Notes: generated from the letters alone by a model not told the origin. A stretch of 18,228 nt of DNA from Dehalococcoidia bacterium (GCA_030603485.1 JAUVXS010000013.1:1-18228), one strand, 5' to 3'. Counted from the first letter of the stretch, positions 1 through 7,524 are shown. Numbers and translations: made by a program.

Positions 1-2148
1 TTTAGCTCCGGCGATGAAATTGCGCTCCTCCTTCTTCATCACCGAAGGTATCTTTTTACCCATAGCTTTACGAAGAATGTCAGCCTGGCCCATGCTATAG
101 CCGGCTAAAGCCAGGGCGATAAAGATTACCTGTTCCTGATAAACGATAACTCCGTAGGTTTCTTTTAGAATCTCTGTCAGAATGGGATGGGGATAGCGGA
201 TAGGGGCAATGCCATGCTTCGCCCTGATAAAAGTGGGGATTTGCTCCATGGGGCCAGGGCGATAGAGTGCCACCATGGCTGCGATATCGCTGAAGTTGGT
301 GGGCTTGAGTTCCTTAATATAGCGGCGCATCCCGGCGCTTTCCAGCTGGAAGATGCCTGTGGTTTCCCCGGAGGCGAGCAACTCAAAGGTTTTAGCATCG
401 TCGAGAGGAATGTGCTGCAAATCCAGGGAGACTCCACGAGTTTGGGCAATAATTTCTCTAGCTTTAGCCAGAATGGTCAAATTAGATAGTCCCAGGAAGT
501 CCATCTTCAACAATCCCAGGCGGGCGATGCTTCCCATATGGAACTGAGTCATGACAGTGCGCTGCTCACCCTTTCCCAGCAATTGTAGTGGCACATATTC
601 GATTAGGGGCTCATGCGCTATAACCACGCCGGCGGCATGGGTACTGGCGTGCCTGACCAATCCCTCCAATTTCCTGGCTGAGTCCATCAGGTTACGTATT
701 GCTGCGTCCTGGTGATAAATATCATGAAGCTCCCTGCTCTGTTCCAGGGCTCTATCCAGGGTTATGGTTAGCTCCAGAGGAATGAATCGGGCTACCTGGT
801 CAACCTGGGCGTAAGGCAGGCCTAAAGCCCGCCCCGTGTCCCTTATGGCTGCTCTGGCTCCCATGGTGCCAAAGGTAATAATCTGAGCTACGTGGTCGGA
901 GCCATATTTCTGGTTGACATAGGCCAGGACTTCATCACGGCGGTCGTCCTGAAAATCAAGGTCAATATCAGGAAGTTCGCGGCGCTCGACATTAAGGAAT
1001 CGTTCGAAAACAAGCTTGTGGACTAGCGGGTCTACATCAGTGACGGCCAGACAGTAAAGAGCCAGGCTGGCAGCAGCACTTCCCCGAACACCGAAATAGA
1101 TGCCCCGCTCTCTGGCAAAGGAGATTATATCCCAAACAACGAGGAAGTAATGGGCAAATTTTGTCTTCTGGATGACATCAAGCTCGTAGCTAAGCCGTTC
1201 CTTGACCTCTGCGCTGGGCCCCAGGTAGCGTTTTTCCAGGCCCTGCCAGCAGAGTTCAGCCAGGAAATCATCAGCTTTTCTGCTCTGAGGCAATTCCACG
1301 CGCGGCAGATGTAGCCTGGTAAAATCCAGTTCCAGTTGACACATATCGGCAATGGCTTGAGTATTCTCCACTGCCTGAGGTAAGTCAGCAAACAGTTGTT
1401 CTACCTCTTCAGGGCTTTTCAGATAGAAGAAGTCGCCAGCCATCTTCAGCCTTTTTTCATCATACACAGAGGTATTGGTCTGTACACACAAAAGAAGTTC
1501 ATGGGTCGGGGCGTCGTTTTTATCAATGTAATGCACATCAAACGTGGCTACCGGGGGTATATTGAGTTTACTGGATAGCGAAATAAGCTCCTGGTTGATT
1601 TGCTCCAGTTCAGGGATAGGATGCCTTTGAATCTCCAGGTAGTAATCGCCGAAGACTTCTTTATACCACGAAGCTACCCTGGCAAGCTCGTCGTTTCGCC
1701 CTTCGAGGATAAGTCGAGCCAGTTCCCCGTGAGCACACCCCGAAAGGGCAATAAGCCCGTCATGATGAAGCTTGAGGAGCTCCTTATCTACCCTGGGCTT
1801 GTAATAAAATCCCTCGAGGTAGCTTTTAGTAACCAGCTGGAGCAAATTGCGGTAGCCTCTTTCATTCTTGACCAGTAAGGTAAGATGATAAGGGTTTTTG
1901 TGAGCTGACTCACGGCTATGGCAATCCGTCTCGGCGACATAGACTTCGCAGCCAATGATCGGTTTTATACCTGCTTCCTTAGCCGCCACATAAAAATCGA
2001 TAACTCCATACATGGCGCCGTGGTCAGTGATGGCAAGGCTGTCCATGCCCAACTCCTTGGTCCGCTCAATAAGCTGGGAGATATGGCACATACCATCGAG
2101 CAAGCTATATTCAGTGTGGACGTGAAGGTGGGCAAATTTCTGTGGCAT
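1..2148 (-). CDS. dnaE: DNA polymerase III alpha subunit, 3'-truncated by window edge
   Basis: Replicative polymerase catalytic subunit, which synthesises DNA with the beta clamp and clamp loader. Reading the minus strand from the ATG at 2148 gives 716 residues with no stop before base 1. Full-length DnaE is about 1,150 residues, so the C-terminal part (clamp and tau binding) lies outside. The N-terminal PHP domain begins HLHVHTEYSLLDG (residues 7-19). Its usual metal ligands are visible: H9, H11, D42-H43, E68, C138, D204 and H206, so PHP nuclease activity may be intact. The palm holds PDIDLDF (393-399, catalytic D394 and D396) and KMDFLGL with the third Asp, D550. The fingers region includes YRPGPM near 629-634 and YQEQV near 670-674. 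No Shine-Dalgarno precedes the ATG, but a TATAAT box lies 7 bases upstream, suggesting a leaderless mRNA. It is transcribed divergently from the arsenic cluster. Identification is firm. Confidence 0.97.
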   Translation of the reverse strand, partial: MPQKFAHLHVHTEYSLLDGMCHISQLIERTKELGMDSLAITDHGAMYGVIDFYVAAKEAGIKPIIGCEVYVAETDCHSRESAHKNPYHLTLLVKNERGYRNLLQLVTKSYLEGFYYKPRVDKELLKLHHDGLIALSGCAHGELARLILEGRNDELARVASWYKEVFGDYYLEIQRHPIPELEQINQELISLSSKLNIPPVATFDVHYIDKNDAPTHELLLCVQTNTSVYDEKRLKMAGDFFYLKSPEEVEQLFADLPQAVENTQAIADMCQLELDFTRLHLPRVELPQSRKADDFLAELCWQGLEKRYLGPSAEVKERLSYELDVIQKTKFAHYFLVVWDIISFARERGIYFGVRGSAAASLALYCLAVTDVDPLVHKLVFERFLNVERRELPDIDLDFQDDRRDEVLAYVNQKYGSDHVAQIITFGTMGARAAIRDTGRALGLPYAQVDQVARFIPLELTITLDRALEQSRELHDIYHQDAAIRNLMDSARKLEGLVRHASTHAAGVVIAHEPLIEYVPLQLLGKGEQRTVMTQFHMGSIARLGLLKMDFLGLSNLTILAKAREIIAQTRGVSLDLQHIPLDDAKTFELLASGETTGIFQLESAGMRRYIKELKPTNFSDIAAMVALYRPGPMEQIPTFIRAKHGIAPIRYPHPILTEILKETYGVIVYQEQVIFIALALAGYSMGQADILRKAMGKKIPSVMKKEERNFIAGAK

Positions 2149-2155
2149 CAGCTAG

Positions 2156-2183
2156 ATTATAACATTTGTACCGAGAGCACCAA
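2156..2183 (-). promoter_or_regulatory. Predicted dnaE promoter, leaderless arrangement
   Basis: On the minus strand a perfect TATAAT (2161 down to 2156) follows a weak -35 element TTGGTG (2183 down to 2178) with 16 bases between. The expected start of transcription, about 7 bases past the -10 box, falls at about 2149, immediately before the dnaE ATG at 2148. There is no purine-rich ribosome-binding site between the box and the start codon. Confidence 0.5.
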
Positions 2184-2263
2184 ACGAGGAATTATTAACT
2201 ATAAAAATTTCTTTTTATCATTACAATCACAGAGAGGTTGTCATTCTACCCTGTTCACTTCCT

Positions 2264-2370
2264 GTAATTCTGAGCGAAACGAAGGATCTTATAGATAGAT
2301 TCCTCTCTCTCGAAGGGAGTTCCCTCTCCACTTGATGGAGAGGGTTAGGGTGAGACAGGGTGAGGGTGAA
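2264..2370. repeat. REP-like intergenic element with hairpin
   Basis: The stretch starts with a TTCTGAGCGAAACGAAGGAT-type motif (2269-2288), which resembles a motif I recall as recurring between genes in several bacterial genomes. It is followed by a perfect 9-bp hairpin (CCCTCTCCA at 2322-2330, loop CTTGA, opposite arm 2336-2344) and then GGGTTAGGGTGAG-like G-rich repeats (2342-2368). Only one copy is in the window, so its dispersed nature is inferred from resemblance. Confidence 0.45.
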
Positions 2371-2483
2371 ATCCCCTTCCATCTAACTCCCTCAAGTTCA
2401 AGCGTGGGTTTATCTATGTTCTTAGACACCATAAGATAGACCTACTGCTAATAACACTGAGAGGTTTCTATAATCTAAAGCCG

Positions 2484-2627
2484 ATGAAAAGAATATACTT
2501 AGATCCTGATTCTGAATTGGAAGTGCTGATACATAAACCTATCAGCCATTCAGCAGTAGAAAGCCTGAGCAATATAGAGCTGGGTGAGTTGACTGTAGAT
2601 ACAATTGAAGGAGCTTACAAACCTTAA
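2484..2627 (+). CDS. Possible 47-residue small ORF, unknown
   Basis: An ATG-to-TAA frame coding for 47 residues, beginning MKRIYLDPDSELEVLIHKPI. The product is acidic with no transmembrane segment and no motif I recognise. No clear Shine-Dalgarno precedes the ATG, although a TATAAT-like string lies about 12 bases upstream (TATAATC, 2469-2475), which would fit a leaderless start. It may be a small gene, a gene remnant or chance. It ends before the arsenic-cluster promoter and is not obviously part of that operon. Confidence 0.25.
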   Translation: MKRIYLDPDSELEVLIHKPISHSAVESLSNIELGELTVDTIEGAYKP

Positions 2628-2664
2628 CCATGAAATACGCATAAATCATTAGAAATCTAGTCTC

Positions 2665-2693
2665 TTGACAAATCCGCATTATTATGATATTCT
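2665..2693 (+). promoter_or_regulatory. Predicted sigma-70-type promoter of the arsenic cluster
   Basis: Perfect -35 TTGACA (2665-2670), a 17-base spacer and -10 TATTCT (2688-2693). The expected transcription start near 2700 lies inside the palindromic operator that follows. Confidence 0.7.
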
Positions 2694-2694
2694 G

Positions 2695-2718
2695 AATTAT
2701 CAGAAGATTCTGATAATT
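2695..2718. promoter_or_regulatory. Perfect 11-2-11 palindromic operator overlapping the transcription start
   Basis: AATTATCAGAA (2695-2705) is followed by GA and then its exact reverse complement (2708-2718). It sits directly after the -10 box and ahead of the AbrB-like gene, the classic position for a repressor site. The size and spacing resemble the 12-2-12 operators of ArsR/SmtB-family metalloid repressors. No ArsR gene is in the window, so the protein that binds here is unknown. The adjacent AbrB-fold protein is one candidate. Confidence 0.6.
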
Positions 2719-2731
2719 GAAGGGGATGGAA

Positions 2732-2971
2732 ATGCTGAAAGGAACAAAATGCTGCCAGGTAGATGCTATCGTTTCCATTGATGCCCGGGGACAAATAGTG
2801 TTACCCAAGGACGTAAGGGACAAAGCAGAGATTAAGGCTGGTGACAAATTCCTGCTTATCAGATCGGAATCGGAAGGGAAACTATGTTGTCTCTTTCTGG
2901 TTAAAGCTGCTGAGTTTGCTGGAACAGTAAGGGAAATGCTGGGTCCTTTGGCTAAAGAAATACTGAGTTAA
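2732..2971 (+). CDS. AbrB/SpoVT-type small regulator, HgcAB-associated-protein-like
   Basis: A 79-residue protein with one swapped-hairpin AbrB DNA-binding fold. The core VDAIVSIDARGQIVLPKDVR (10-29) is the standard family motif (D-x-x-G-Q-x-x-L-P). It resembles small AbrB-like proteins that I recall being annotated as HgcAB-associated and found next to arsM in anaerobes. Two adjacent cysteine pairs, C7-C8 and C52-C53, are not typical of antitoxin AbrB proteins and could bind a soft metalloid such as As(III); this is inference. The chosen start is the ATG at 2732, 7 bases after AGGGG. An upstream TTG (2717) overlaps the operator, and the ATG at 2726 touches the ribosome-binding site. It ends 15 bases before arsM, in the same transcription unit. 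It may autoregulate the operon. Confidence 0.8.
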   Translation: MLKGTKCCQVDAIVSIDARGQIVLPKDVRDKAEIKAGDKFLLIRSESEGKLCCLFLVKAAEFAGTVREMLGPLAKEILS

Positions 2972-2986
2972 TCGAGGAGGCATAAT

Positions 2987-3814
2987 ATGAAAGAGACTGA
3001 AATTAAGAAGAATGTGAGGAAAAGCTATGCGAGCGTCGCCAAACAATCTACTTCGTGCTGTGCACCGACCACTTCGTGCTGTAGTAATCCATCGGAAGCT
3101 ATTAGTAAGGCGATAGGTTATAGTGAGCATGAGATATCTTCCGTACCCGAGGGGGCAAATCTGGGCCTGGGTTGTGGTAATCCGGTAGCACTGGCATCAC
3201 TGAAAGAGGGTGAAACCGTCCTGGATCTTGGATCGGGGGCGGGCTTCGACTGTTTCCTTGCCGCGCAGCGGGTAGGTGAAAAAGGGAAGGTAATCGGTGT
3301 TGACATGACGCCGGAAATGGTTGATAAGGCCCGTGAGAATGCCCTCGAAGGGAACTCCCATAACGTGGAATTCCGGTTGGGTGAAATCGAGAACCTGCCT
3401 GTTGCCGATAATTCCGCTGACATCGTGATCTCGAACTGCGTTATCAACCTTTCACCAGACAAACCGAGGGTTTTCAAGGAAGCCTTCCGGGTGCTTAAAC
3501 CCGGCGGACGGTTAATGGTTTCAGACATAGTCCTGCTGAAGGAATTGCCAACATTTATTATTAACTCAGTGTCAGCCTACGTCGGTTGTATCTCTGGGGC
3601 AATGTTGAAAGATGAATACCTTGCTACCATAAAGTCGGCCGGCTTCAATGATGTGAAAATACTCGAAGAGAATGTATTCCCCATCGACTGTATGGCGAAC
3701 GACCCCACCGCCCAGGCAATCATCAAAGAACTCAAAATGCCGGAAGACAAGATCATGGACTTTGCGAACTCGGTCTTGAGTGTGAGGGTACAGGCGAAGA
3801 AGGTCCGGCACTAG
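2987..3814 (+). CDS. arsM: Arsenite methyltransferase (SAM-dependent)
   Basis: A 275-residue cytosolic class I methyltransferase that transfers methyl groups from S-adenosylmethionine to thiol-bound As(III). The SAM-binding motif is LDLGSGAGFD (79-88), with IGVDMTPEMVDKAR (103-116) as the acidic-loop motif. Family cysteines are present: C63 in LGLGCGNP, C151 in SNCVINLS and C201 in GCISGA, matching the three that coordinate arsenic in characterised ArsM proteins. The N-terminus adds two vicinal pairs, C24-C25 and C31-C32, in a short repeat (SCCAPTTSCCS). Length is normal for the bacterial subfamily. AGGAGG (2975-2980) lies 6 bases before the ATG. It is flanked by the AbrB-like regulator and a Cys-rich membrane protein in one operon. 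Assignment to ArsM is confident; the methylated product (mono- versus dimethyl) cannot be read from sequence. Confidence 0.93.
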   Translation: MKETEIKKNVRKSYASVAKQSTSCCAPTTSCCSNPSEAISKAIGYSEHEISSVPEGANLGLGCGNPVALASLKEGETVLDLGSGAGFDCFLAAQRVGEKGKVIGVDMTPEMVDKARENALEGNSHNVEFRLGEIENLPVADNSADIVISNCVINLSPDKPRVFKEAFRVLKPGGRLMVSDIVLLKELPTFIINSVSAYVGCISGAMLKDEYLATIKSAGFNDVKILEENVFPIDCMANDPTAQAIIKELKMPEDKIMDFANSVLSVRVQAKKVRH

Positions 3815-3824
3815 TCGAAAAGAA

Positions 3825-4376
3825 ATGGCTTCAGCAAGGAAGTCGAACTTATATACAAAGTATCCATTATCCAGTATCCTAATTTACAATGGTGCTACAA
3901 CTGGCCACTATGTGCTTGGTGGAATCGGGATATTCCTCGGTTATGCCTCCTGGATAGGTTACCTGCTGGGATCGCTCTACCTCGCGTTCTCGTTCATAGA
4001 GATGTATGTACATATGCCGCTGAAAGTATGCTGTAACTGTGTCTATTACAAGCTGGATAACTCCCTATGTATATCAGGCTTGAACTTAGTATCAAGGAAG
4101 ATGGCAAAAGAAGGAAGCGTGGAGGCTTTCCCAAACCGTGCCAAAGGCCCTTTCTGCCCTAACAACCTATATATAGCAAGTTTAGCTGTTCCCATCGTTG
4201 CCATAATACCAGCCCTGGTTCTGAACTTTTCCCTGCCTGTGCTAGTCATATTGCTGATTATTGTGGGACTGCTTCTATTTCGTTTCTTTTTCATTTTCAC
4301 CAGAATTGCCTGTGTTCATTGCAGGGCACAAAGTATTTGCCCTCAGGCTCAGTCCATGGGTTTCGGCAAGAAATAG
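3825..4376 (+). CDS. Cys-rich integral membrane protein of the arsenic cluster, unknown function
   Basis: A 183-residue protein I do not recognise as a named family. It has about four hydrophobic segments, roughly 14-36, 37-60, 117-135 and 137-160. Eight cysteines are concentrated in two hydrophilic regions: C69-C70-x-C72 with C82 and C111 in the central loop, and C163-x-x-C166 plus C172 at the C-terminus, a pattern that could bind a metal or metalloid. By a simple topology guess both clusters lie on the same side of the membrane. It starts 10 bases after the arsM stop, so it is probably cotranscribed. Possible roles are export or handling of arsenite or methylated arsenicals; these are guesses from context. 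It lacks the length and many helices of ArsB, Acr3 or ArsP permeases. Confidence 0.75.
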   Translation: MASARKSNLYTKYPLSSILIYNGATTGHYVLGGIGIFLGYASWIGYLLGSLYLAFSFIEMYVHMPLKVCCNCVYYKLDNSLCISGLNLVSRKMAKEGSVEAFPNRAKGPFCPNNLYIASLAVPIVAIIPALVLNFSLPVLVILLIIVGLLLFRFFFIFTRIACVHCRAQSICPQAQSMGFGKK

Positions 4377-4520
4377 CCAGACTAGGCTAGAAACAAGCAT
4401 TGCTGTTATCAGCCAAACCAGGGGATAGTTATCGAAAAGACTCTTTCTGAAAACAGACGGCGACGATTGCGAATGGTTCTAGGTATCGTCCCCTCCAGGT
4501 GGAGCTTAGTTCATCATCTG

Positions 4521-4991
4521 CTAAGTCGCAGCTTTCTCGGGTTTTATCACTAGAATAGGCAGCCCCGATGCTCTGAGCACATAGTCGGCAACGCTGCCAA
4601 AGACAACACGTCCTACCCCGCTCCGTCCATGAGTGGCGATACAAATAAGGTTGATTGCATTATCCTGGGCATATTTCGCGATAGCTTTACCAGGCTGCAA
4701 CGGCCCCAGGACGACACACTCAACGTCTATCCCTTTTCCCCGCAGGGACTGCGCAACACCCTCCAGATAAGCTTTTGCCTCAGCGTCCTGTTTTTGGATG
4801 TCCTTTGCTATCATACCGCTTGTCTGAGGGAGCTCGCCTGTTGCCGAGGCCATGTAGACACTGCTGGGCATGGGCACAACCTGGAGAAGCGTAAGTTTGC
4901 TACTAAATTGCAGCGCCTGCTCTGTGGCATAAGGTAGAATTTGCTCAGCAAGCTCGGAGCCATCCAGACAAACCAGAATTCTTTCAAACAT
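4521..4991 (-). CDS. Universal stress protein, UspA family
   Basis: A 156-residue single Usp domain, a cytosolic Rossmann-like protein induced by stress and starvation in many bacteria. The N-terminus MFERILVCLDGSELAEQILP is the usual first strand and helix, with the conserved Asp at position 10. The C-terminal nucleotide loop HGRSGVGRVVFGSVADYVLR (121-140) contains G-x9-G-S, so it is likely of the ATP-binding subclass. The first Gly of the full G-x2-G-x9-GS motif is Ala119. A ribosome-binding site GGGGAGG lies about 6 bases before the ATG. It is convergent with the arsenic cluster and divergent from the oxidoreductase gene, so it stands as its own unit. The specific stress or ligand is unknown. 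Confidence 0.93.
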   Translation of the reverse strand: MFERILVCLDGSELAEQILPYATEQALQFSSKLTLLQVVPMPSSVYMASATGELPQTSGMIAKDIQKQDAEAKAYLEGVAQSLRGKGIDVECVVLGPLQPGKAIAKYAQDNAINLICIATHGRSGVGRVVFGSVADYVLRASGLPILVIKPEKAAT

Positions 4992-5411
4992 CTCAACCTC
5001 CCCTTTACAAGTTGTCTAGAAACTCAACCTTTTTAGCAATCAGAGATTGTTTTCTACTCTAGCTACCAGCAGGTGACCTGATAGCTGAGCCCTTTCTTCC
5101 TCCGTCCTTTTCATCTCGAAAGAAGAACCCATTCCTCTTAAACATAATTATATGCTACCTGTAATCTCCTTATCAAGTCCGTGTCCTTGCTGCACAAGTC
5201 GCCACACGATTTTGGTCATTGGTTGCTTTATTGTCCCCACCCAAGCCACCTCCTTCTGGCTGGGAACACCACCGCCTGAGCTTTGGAGCTGGGCTGATAA
5301 TAGTGAACTGGAGCAGATTGAGACCAAGGGCGTAGATGGTGGATTTCGGTTTTGTGGTACACTTAGCCAGCAAAGGCAGAATACAGTTACTAAACAAGGG
5401 AGGAGCCAGTG
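4992..5411. other. Intergenic region between usp and the oxidoreductase gene
   Basis: A 420-base spacer between divergent genes. It holds the usp ribosome-binding site, a short dyad at 5061-5086 (CAGGT-G-ACCTG core at 5070-5080, flanked by AGCTA/TAGCT), and the ribosome-binding site of the downstream gene at its right end. No clear promoter hexamers were found on either strand. An open frame at 5152-5412 looks non-coding. Confidence 0.5.
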
Positions 5412-7355
5412 ATGATTGCAGCTCGATTCAGGAAAGTGTTTGAGCCAACGAGCATAGGTCAGATGCAACTGAAGAATCGCATAGTCATGCCACCGATAGG
5501 AACCAGCTACGCTGAGGAAGGCGGCGCCGTTGGGCAACGGACGCTCGATTACTATGAGGGGAGGGCTAGAGGGGGGGTAGGATTGATTATTGTCGAAGGA
5601 AGCGCTCCCAACCCGCAACGCACCATGTCTCACCAGGCATCTCTGGGAGACGATAAGTTGATTCCCAGATGGCAAAAACTGACGGATGTCGCTCATAAAT
5701 ACAATGCCAGAATAGCTATCCAGATAATGCATTCCACCATGGAGAACTGGGATGGAAAGGCAGTGCAGGTGAGTCCGTCCCCGGTCATAGTGCCCACCAG
5801 AGTTATGGGCGTCCTGGGAGAACTCCCTCATGAACTAACCGAGGAAGAAATTGCTGAGAGGGTGGGGTGGTTTGCTTCGGCTGCCAGACGTGCCAGGGAG
5901 GCCGGCTTTGATGGGGCGGAGATTCACGGTGCTCATCAGTACCTTGTGGCCGCCTTTCTCTCCTCAGCTACCAACCAGCGCAAAGATAAATATGGCGGCT
6001 CAGTCGAGAACAAGGCAAGATTCTTGGTAGAGATACTTCAGGCTGTCAGAGAAGAGGTAGGCCCAGATTTTCCTGTCTGGGTCAGGCTCAATGCCCGGGA
6101 ATGGGGAGTGGAGAACGGGATTACCATCGAGGAGACCAAACAGGTAGTACCGCTGGCGGTGGAGGCAGGTGCTCAGGCGATTCATGTATCGGGTTATGGC
6201 GCCGGGTCTTATATAACCACCGCTCCAATTTCGGATACCCCGGGCTTTCTGGTACCTCTGGCTGAAGAGGTCAAGAAGCTGGCCAACGTGCCGGTGATTG
6301 CAGTGGGCAGACTGGACCTTGAGCTCGGCGAGAGGGTTCTCGAGGAAGGCAAAGCTGACCTTATAGCCATAGGCAGGCGTCTTATGGCAGACCCGGACCT
6401 GCCCAATAAGGTGGCTGAAGGAAGGCTTGATGAAGTTATTCCGTGCATAGGCTGTATGGAGTGTATTGAACGACTCGCCTTCGATGAACGCGGCGAGGGC
6501 GTAACGTGCGTCGTCAACCCCACGATGGGCAAGGAGAGGGCATACCAAATTAAGCCCGCGGGAAAGGTAAAGAATGTGGTTATAGTTGGTGGTGGTCCGG
6601 CCGGTATGCAGGCTGCTATTGTGGCAGCACGGAGAGGTCACAGGGTTACTTTGTTTGAAAGGGATGCGAAGCTGGGTGGGCAACTGAATATAGCCGCGCT
6701 ACCTCCATTTAAGGACGATATCTTCCCCTGGATAAACTATCTGGCCAGTCAAGTTGAGAAAGCTGGGGTGGAAGTCAAGCTTAATACAGATGCCACTGCT
6801 GAAATCGTTGCTGAAGGGAATCCAGATGCCGTTGTGATAGCCACAGGAGGCACTCCAGCTATGCCTGACATACCTGGCATTGATAAACCGAATGTGGTCA
6901 CTGCTCAGGATGTGCTCTCAGGCAAAGCAAAGGCAGGGCAGCGTGTGGTCATCATCGGTGGGGGGATGGTCGGCTGTGAGACGGGGCACTATCTCGCGAA
7001 ACAGGGGAAAACGGTCACCGTCATAGAAATATTGAAGCGGATGGCCAACGACATGTTCCCCATGACAAGGCGACGGCTCATGGACGGGCTGAGGAGCAAA
7101 AAGGTGACTCTGCTGACCAGCGTAACCTGTGAAGGGGTACGGGAAGACAGTATTCGCGTAACTACTGCTGAAGGTAAGAAGGAAACCATTCAGGCAGATA
7201 CAGTCATCATAGCAGTCGGCTACAAGGCGAATACGCGCTTGTACAAAGCCCTGGAAGGTAAAGTCCCTGAGATACACTGCATAGGCAATTCTTCCCAACC
7301 GCGCAGAATACTGGAAGCTATCGATGAGGGATACCGGACCGGGCTGGCTTTATAA
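5412..7355 (+). CDS. NADH:flavin oxidoreductase / 2,4-dienoyl-CoA reductase-type Fe-S flavoprotein
   Basis: A 647-residue enzyme with the full three-cofactor architecture of the FadH / enoate reductase / trimethylamine dehydrogenase family. Residue numbers count the GTG at 5409 as 1. An old-yellow-enzyme TIM barrel occupies about 8-345, with the active-site segment IHGAHQYLVAAFLSSATNQR (172-191) and the FMN phosphate region around 296-328. A [4Fe-4S] site follows (C346, C349, C352, C367). The C-terminal half has two dinucleotide folds, VIVGGGPAGM (391-400, FAD) and VIIGGGMVGC (514-523, NAD(P)H). Electrons would pass from NAD(P)H through FAD and the cluster to FMN, reducing an activated C=C bond or oxidising an amine. 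Family membership is firm but the substrate is not predictable. GGGAGGAG (5398-5405) is 6 bases from the ATG at 5412, which is preferred to the GTG at 5409. It appears monocistronic. Confidence 0.93.
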   Translation: MIAARFRKVFEPTSIGQMQLKNRIVMPPIGTSYAEEGGAVGQRTLDYYEGRARGGVGLIIVEGSAPNPQRTMSHQASLGDDKLIPRWQKLTDVAHKYNARIAIQIMHSTMENWDGKAVQVSPSPVIVPTRVMGVLGELPHELTEEEIAERVGWFASAARRAREAGFDGAEIHGAHQYLVAAFLSSATNQRKDKYGGSVENKARFLVEILQAVREEVGPDFPVWVRLNAREWGVENGITIEETKQVVPLAVEAGAQAIHVSGYGAGSYITTAPISDTPGFLVPLAEEVKKLANVPVIAVGRLDLELGERVLEEGKADLIAIGRRLMADPDLPNKVAEGRLDEVIPCIGCMECIERLAFDERGEGVTCVVNPTMGKERAYQIKPAGKVKNVVIVGGGPAGMQAAIVAARRGHRVTLFERDAKLGGQLNIAALPPFKDDIFPWINYLASQVEKAGVEVKLNTDATAEIVAEGNPDAVVIATGGTPAMPDIPGIDKPNVVTAQDVLSGKAKAGQRVVIIGGGMVGCETGHYLAKQGKTVTVIEILKRMANDMFPMTRRRLMDGLRSKKVTLLTSVTCEGVREDSIRVTTAEGKKETIQADTVIIAVGYKANTRLYKALEGKVPEIHCIGNSSQPRRILEAIDEGYRTGLAL

Positions 7356-7510
7356 AGGCTTTTACGAGCCGTTCAGGTTGTGCTTCTGATTATAGTAGTC
7401 AACGGAGTTTCCTGGAGCGACAGCTCTCTATGTGGATGGGAAGACTGACTTTTTAGCCAATCCGACGAAAATCCTGAAAGAACGAAAAAGCGCTTGCCAG
7501 TGCGCGCTGC

Positions 7511-7519
7511 TGGTACAAT
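7511..7519 (+). promoter_or_regulatory. Extended -10 promoter of the sigma-factor gene
   Basis: TGG-TACAAT at 7511-7519 fits an extended -10 element (TGn followed by a near-consensus hexamer). There is no good -35 hexamer at the normal distance. The predicted start near 7526 gives a 5' leader of about 75 bases before the sigma-factor ATG. Confidence 0.45.
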
Positions 7520-7524
7520 ATAAG

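Larger units (their letters stand above)
2149..2664. other. Gene-poor spacer between dnaE and the arsenic cluster
   Basis: About 500 bases with no convincing gene. It contains the dnaE promoter at its left end, a dispersed-repeat-like segment (2264-2370) and one possible 47-codon reading frame (2484-2627). The rest is AT-rich sequence in which I recognise nothing. Confidence 0.6.

Noticed and set aside
187..2298. Several plus-strand open frames (187-489, 353-547, 1396-1578, 1600-1878, 1918-2298)
   Set aside because: They lie opposite a continuous, motif-rich dnaE frame on the minus strand and have no recognisable protein features.
5152..5412. 86-codon plus-strand frame that overlaps the start of the oxidoreductase gene
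   Set aside because: It has no ribosome-binding site, no recognisable motif and an unlikely composition. It is probably an untranslated upstream region.
5148..5831. Long minus-strand frame of 227 codons
   Set aside because: Most of it is antisense to the well-supported oxidoreductase gene, and its sequence resembles no protein family.
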